Shown here one piece after another: positions 58,633-64,000 of a stretch of 64,000 nt of DNA (position 1 is the stretch's first letter; every line of letters starts with the position of its first letter). The notes under the pieces were generated by a model. It was given only the letters and a program-made list of their open reading frames with translations, was not told where the DNA came from and made no database searches. Both the position numbers and the translations under genes were made by a program. Origin of the DNA: Echinococcus granulosus (lineage: Eukaryota; Platyhelminthes; Cestoda; Cyclophyllidea; Taeniidae); contig NW_020170465.1 in assembly GCF_000524195.1 (NCBI RefSeq), positions 279,367 to 343,366 of the forward strand. Direction: 5' to 3'.

Positions 58633-60480
58633 GTGCGAGAAGAGTTAGCTATCACTGCACTCCGTACAATCACTTCGCTACTTCTAGTCACTCTTTGCGG
58701 TGCAGACAAGATGATGCATATTTATGTACCACTTCGCAGTGGATTTTGTAGCCACCTTTGGAGAGGATATGCCATACCTCTTCTTATAGCATCTTTATCC
58801 ATTATCGGAGTCTTTGCTGTCCTTCTTGTCAGTCTGTCACTTCTTCTATGTACCTACCGAAAAGGTGAACCGAAGTTCGCGGGAGGGTCATGCATCGGTG
58901 AGGATTCCCTACTGTATATGGAGGGAAATCCTTTGTCTTCTTCTCCAGCAAAGTCTGATGATGACGAGGACGTACTTTTTGACAAAATTCGTGATGTTTT
59001 TATACCAAAATTTTTCAGGGTAGACACCGTTAGTGCTCCCAGCTTGAACCCTCCTCAGATACAATCAACTGATGTAAGTTACCCTCAAATATTCCAGCTT
59101 AAATGATTGCTTTTATACATTCCTACCAGTATATCATGATACGTTTTGCAGTTACTGGCACTCGTTACAACTTTTATCAACAAAATTAGGTTTTGAAATA
59201 AATTGAGGATATTTGTTTTTAGCATTCAATGAAACTGTTATTGGTCCAATAACCTTCAAACGTTTTGTTTAAGAAATATTCCATTTTCGTTCCTCTATTT
59301 TTTCCTTACTTTATGCTTACCTTTGTGACTGCAAGACCATTGTGCCTGCTGGATCGCGTCGCGTTCACCCTCTTAATCGATTTTTTGGCTCTAACCGAGA
59401 GTTCGCATGCACCGAGGCCCCACTTGATGCACCGTCACAGCCACAATTCGGTTGCTTCTATCACGACAAAACTAGCTATGATTTTAACAATTACAAAACC
59501 TTTTTTTGTTTTATCTGTCCTTTGGTTGATTTCGGTGGTTAGGGAAAAGATTAGGGGAAGCAAGAATTTACTTAATGAAATATGGTTGACTAGAAAAATT
59601 ACTCTTTTGCAGGGCGCGTAGGCGGAACCTAGGAGGTAAAGTTTGTAAAATATCATTTTTCAAACCAAAAAGTGGCTAACAAAGTAGAAATACACAGTGA
59701 AACATGTATATCCGTAAGAAGGGCAGTTTGGAAGTTAAGAAAATGATGAGATTTGTCTCTAAAATAAGTCGGTTGCCCAAAGCCGATGCAAAAAACCCTT
59801 TATGAGCTTTTAGAAAATTGAATATTGAATAAATGGGAGTTTTAATTGGAAATGACACTTATAAATCGTGCATTTTCACAATAAATCCTGAAAATGACTT
59901 GGTTTAAATACGATCAACACCCTCATTGGCATTGTCTGTATAACTCAGCAGGATGAACGGATTTTCCTTTTGTTAAATAACATTTGCATTGGAAAGGCTT
60001 GCTTACCTAACACTTGTGGTATTGTCTGTGTTTGTGTAAATTTTTTAGAAGGAAAATCCAAACATTCAAAATTGCGATCGTCAGATTCATGAGGCTGGAT
60101 TGGCCGAAATTCAGAAAGCCCTCCTCGCAGGACAACAAGTTATTTCACACCGTCAGACTGAGGTGAGATCTGTCTGCCGAATCTGAATAGAATCCATTGG
60201 AAAGCAGGATCTTATTTTCAAGAGATAAAATGTGTCTATAGTTCATTTGCCCCGCTTGCTTTTATCGCTGTATGTTAGAATAGCCTTCTGTTAGACAGGT
60301 CTCGTTTGAATTCTCTCCATCCTGTACCCCCCGGGGGTAACCATGACATTCTGAGTAGGACAATCACAATTGAATATTCTCAGTTGCAGATATTTGAGTA
60401 CTTTACAAGAGCTTCTTATCTGATTTCAGGTGGAGGGTGGAACTGTTGAAGAACCGAAATCCATCATGGGACAATTGTGA
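58633..60480 (+). CDS. Single-pass membrane protein (about 200 aa), unknown family
   Basis: Three exons: about 58633-59073, 60049-60162 and 60430-60480, joined in phase 0 at D|GTAAGT, a T6AG acceptor, GAG|GTGAGA and TTTCAG. The N-terminus (LAITALRTITSLLLVTLCGA) resembles a signal peptide. After a short ectodomain with two cysteines comes a strong membrane span of about 28 residues (IPLLIASLSIIGVFAVLLVS onward) with the basic stop CTYRKG. The tail is cytoplasmic, with an acidic SDDDEDVLFDKI, then KENPNIQNCDRQIHEAGLAE and a short end, SIMGQL. The first exon has no ATG at its 5' edge: the frame is opened by TGA and could start with an ATG split across an upstream intron (A|TG), or at the in-frame ATGATG at 58711, which would lose the signal peptide. 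A polyadenylation signal lies at 60712. No family recognised. Confidence 0.75.
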
Positions 60481-60711
60481 TGAAAGGAGAAGATCCCTCA
60501 TTTCTGCAAATACACATTTGTGAAGTTAAATACATGCCACTGCAAATCGCTTCAAAATTGTCTATTCTAAGTCAAGAAAAGTTCCACATGAAGGCGAATC
60601 TCTCCTTTAAACGCAAGTGATTTTATGTTGGCATTTACTTAATTTTATGCGAGTAATACTTTTAATAACTTGAGGTGTTTATCTTTCGTGATGCACAATT
60701 TTATTACAACA

Positions 60712-60717
60712 AATAAA
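60712..60717 (+). terminator. Polyadenylation signal AATAAA
   Basis: About 230 bp past the stop codon of the membrane-protein gene, in AACAAATAAAACAAG; the nearest good signal downstream. Confidence 0.5.
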
Positions 60718-60906
60718 ACAAGTCCTGAAGTCATTGACACAGCAAACTTATGTAGCACCCCATGACTACTCTAAATACGAGAGAGGCCAATACTGGGCCA
60801 CATTATGTTCTGCTAACGTAGAGAAGGGTTTGAAAGCTGCTGTTATGGCTCATATGGCATAGCATCGGTTAATAGTACAATAGCGGAGACTGGAGTGCCC
60901 ACTGAA

Positions 60907-62874
60907 CTAAAACGAAGAGCTATGTAAATAATCCAAGTGTCGCACGGTTCTCCTTTCCATTTGAGCATTGTGCCTGGCACTTCTCTTGCTCAACCTCGCC
61001 AGTTGGTGGGACAGGCACCGAACTTGCATCCATCTATGAGCATATTTGGCCTCGATGCCACGGATTCCTCTTGACACTTTCGCTGAGTCTGGACTTTCAA
61101 CCTGATTGGAGACTTTATTGGAGGAAGGGAGAATATGCAGATCATCACGAACATCCACCTCTAGTCGTAGGGTCATTGACCTTAAAGCAGAGTCATTTAC
61201 TAAAGGATAGGATTTAAAGTGCTTTCGCGTGAGGGGTTGGATTTTAAGCCTATTTTGCTTTGCTAAAATATCAGCTTTCCTAGCGAATGTAAAACAGGTT
61301 AGTCTCTGCTTTTGGAGAGTAGCAAATCCCGAATAAGAAGTGAATCTCCTCATGCCAAAGGTGTTTTAATAGATTAAGTCAAAGAACCACTGCAATAAGC
61401 AGTGATTATCATAAAAACTTACATATCTTGGAAGTAGACATCTAGCAATGCAAGTGAAGGCGGACAGTGCTGGCTTCCACCGACAGAGACATGTTGGATA
61501 GTAGTATAGTGATAAGCAGACAGTGGTATATGTCGTAAATTCCTACGTGCAATTACATTACGAAAGTGTGTAGCACCAAAACGGTAGGAAGAATGAACAG
61601 GAATGGTAAACTTGAACTTTATTAATGACACTCGTTGGGTGTTGAGAAAACTCTCGAATGTCGAATAACTGATTGGGGATTGATCTCAAGTATTGGACCT
61701 CCTCATGGTAGTTCCTTTAGTAAATGCCTCGTCTGCGCCTGAAATGGCTTGATATGACCGCACTTCATCAAAATTTGAAGCAGCAGAAGAAACGCTTAGG
61801 TACGGACTTTGGAATGTGAACCCCATCTGATCCGGATGACATCCAACTTACATGTTGTAAAGGGCTGTGTTGGAATCCGCCCGATGACAGAGTGGTTAGC
61901 TTCTCTATGAGAGATGAAGCCATATCATCGCCATGACTGATGTTTATGCAAGGTGGCATTGGCGGCGCATTCGCAACACTTTTCAAAGAAGAGCATGAAA
62001 GTGATCACCAAGAAGATGATGAAATATGGACGGCGTGGAGCAGTAGACAGATGACGAATAGTGGTCTCGTAGCCTTTGCTTAACATATTTTGCAAGTGAG
62101 GTGGGAGTGGTTGTCTGCTACTAGCACTTGTGGTAAAATTTATCTGTCAAATACCTTTTTAATGAGGACACCAGGAAGTTCGTGACTGAACAAATAAGCA
62201 GGAAAATTTCGGACCGGTGAAAGAGAAATTTACAATCACAAGGCATAGTATTTGCCCAGAAGTGGGCCACAGTAGTCAGTTTGTACATAACGGTACAAAG
62301 TGGAAGTAGAAGGCTTCCAAAGCCACTTTGGCGGCATAGAAAGAATTGTGTGCACAGCTCTGATTGTTCCAGCACACGTAAAGTGTGATGCGTTGATACA
62401 AAATACCAGACCTTGATTCGGTTGTTGTGGTCAATGCTGGCGCGGAAAACGTGAAAGGTGTTTAGGTAGACAGGTGGGGAGGAGAGTGATTTCCAGTAAG
62501 GCGCTACTCCCGTAAGTTATGTTACCCCACACGGCGGTGTTCCAGCTTCCCGTGTCACACATCTCTTCATTCGGCCCCACCTACCAATGCGAGAGGTAAT
62601 GTGAATGCAATGCGATGACCATCCACATGGTTAAACCACACCTAGCTTTGTGGTGATAACTGTGGTGGTGTCTGCCAAGATGTAAACTTGGCGTCTACAT
62701 GGTGCGTATCTAGCCGAAGGCTAATTACAGGTTGCTTGGGGGAGTCAATTTGAACAGGATGTGTTAGTGCTGGGATTGGGTAGCCTAAAGTCTGCAAGAC
62801 CATAATATTGCTGACCTTGACACATTCTGGATTTATTTTATTTCCATCTGGCAGTCGAATCAGTTGCACACTTT
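60907..62874 (-). CDS. Multi-exon gene, unknown product
   Basis: The last two junctions are firm. Exon 61652(or 61668)-61423 reads ...HVSVGGSQHCPPSLALLDVY and ends CAAGATAT|GTAAGT in phase 2. Exon 61279-60907 follows TTTTACATTCGCTAG, supplies the missing base and runs 124 codons to a stop. Its sequence includes VNDSALRSMTLRLEVDVRDD and a very basic end (HQLARLSKRSARHNAQMERR). Upstream, an exon ending 61852 at CAT|GTAAGT reads APPMPPCINISHGDD...LIEKLTTLSSGGFQ and joins in phase 0. Further candidates are near 62375-62160 (AAAAAG|GTATTT donor) and from 62874 (TTTTCATCAG acceptor; VQLIRLPDGNKINPECVKV). No signal peptide or known domain was recognised, and the 5' end is not located. It converges on the membrane-protein gene. 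Confidence 0.55.
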
Positions 62875-62899
62875 CTGATGAAAAGCAGATTCATGCGTC

Positions 62900-64000
62900 G
62901 CATTAGGATCTTAGTTGGAGTATGCAAAGATCTGAAAAGCAAAAGCTGAGCCTAGTTTTTGTGCACAATTGATATGATTAGCTAAAGAAGTGAATTATTT
63001 AATGCAAGTGACACAGAACGATGGGTAGTGGGAGGCTATTCCCAATCTAGGTGGAGAAACTTTTATCTCGCATGCATAAAGTACTTGCATGCAAAAGCCC
63101 TCGTTTGTGTGGCGCACCCATGATCCAGTATGATCCCACCTCTGTGTTGCTCGTTAAAAATAACACTCTTTAAGACCTATTTTAACATCGTGTAGAGAGA
63201 TTGCCGACATATTTGGTCGCACTTAGCACCTGCTCTATTATCTCGCTTGGCATCTGCTGTTCCCTCCTTGCTTGCATACATGTCAACAGTGCAGGATCTG
63301 TTTTTAATACTAGGATTGTGTCTAATGCTAAGGCCTATACATGTAACAAACGCTGCGGGAAATGTAATCACAGGAAAAGTGCGAGAGTTACTGATGTAGA
63401 CGGAGGTGAAATGAATCTCATTACCTAGTCCTGAACATTTCGGAGAATCGAATCAGTTTATTTATGTGAAGAAGCGGAATTACATTTGTGCAAGCAGCCA
63501 AGGGTTAAAGGACTAGATACTTTAGTCTCCCTAAACTTTATTAATGGAAGAATGAAGCAGTCATATTAATGACAGTATGACTGTCACCAATGTGATTGCT
63601 GCCTACAAAAAGTGTCAATTACTTAAATGCAATGTGATGATTTAAATGATGGCAGGGAATAAAAAGGTTCAGGTAAATTTTTCGAAAAACCCCGCTTAGT
63701 TTTCAAATCTACGTTTTTTAGTCCAGCCTCTCAACGTGGACAGAATGGTAGTGTCATTTGTTGGCTGGCCAAAACATTGGTCTCTATTCCAGTTGGATGA
63801 TTGTGAGCTTCTAATTTTTTAAGAGATATCACTTGGATTCATCTAAGTGGCAATGTTTGAAACGAGTCATTTCTAAGAAGTATAGGAGGAAAGTGGAGAG
63901 GGGATTACTTGATCGTTGACGTAGAGAATGGCTCGGGTCTATTGGCATGATGACTCGACCGGATCGCATGTTTATGTCGTCGGTCACAACTCCACTGCCT
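62900..64000. other. Window end, no gene supported
   Basis: Short open frames on both strands at 63.18-63.43 kb overlap and have no domain. 63563-63588 contains a small perfect inverted repeat (CAGTCATA/TATGACTG). The last 18 bp repeat a sequence at 24.09 kb. Confidence 0.35.

Overview
This is a stretch of animal nuclear DNA. It is AT-rich and gene-poor, and its coding segments are split by introns with GT/AG (a few GC/AG) borders, many of them only about 36-90 bp long. The recognisable proteins, a basement-membrane laminin alpha chain and a Polycomb RING-finger protein, are metazoan. Very short introns mixed with multi-kilobase gene deserts, together with strongly diverged versions of conserved proteins, fit a parasitic flatworm (tapeworm-like) best. 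That placement is an inference; no rRNA, mitochondrial or species-diagnostic sequence is present. I found no tRNA, rRNA, CRISPR array or intact transposon.

Layout. At 0.7-3.1 kb the minus strand carries the 5' end of a laminin alpha gene, resolved into ten phase-consistent exons and running off the left edge. At 6.0-6.3 kb lies a truncated duplicate of its promoter, signal-peptide exon and second exon; a 27-bp piece of that promoter recurs inverted at 25.5 kb. From 6.3 to 42 kb there is little coding sequence: one convincing orphan exon (22.1-22.5 kb), a weak two-exon candidate (14.8-15.5 kb), and several old local duplications (13 kb; an inverted pair at 16.9/18.6 kb; a direct pair at 17.5/20.9 kb).

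Genes become denser from 42.8 kb. On the minus strand there is a four-exon gene for a small type I membrane protein (42.8-43.7 kb), an exon for a secreted protein with an eight-cysteine C-terminus (46.2-46.6 kb), a candidate multi-exon gene (50.2-52.4 kb), and a two-exon Polycomb group RING-finger gene of the BMI1/PCGF2 type (55.2-58.0 kb). On the plus strand, starting head-to-head about 0.6 kb from the Polycomb gene, is a three-exon gene for a single-pass membrane protein (58.6-60.5 kb). It converges on another minus-strand multi-exon gene (60.9-62.9 kb) of unknown function. A CCAAT/AP-1 motif cluster at 45.6 kb looks like a promoter.

The genes do not form a pathway. Each stands alone: extracellular matrix (laminin), chromatin repression (PCGF), and membrane or secreted proteins with no recognised family. 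Exon borders were read by eye from reading frame, splice-site sequence and phase, and no transcript evidence was available.
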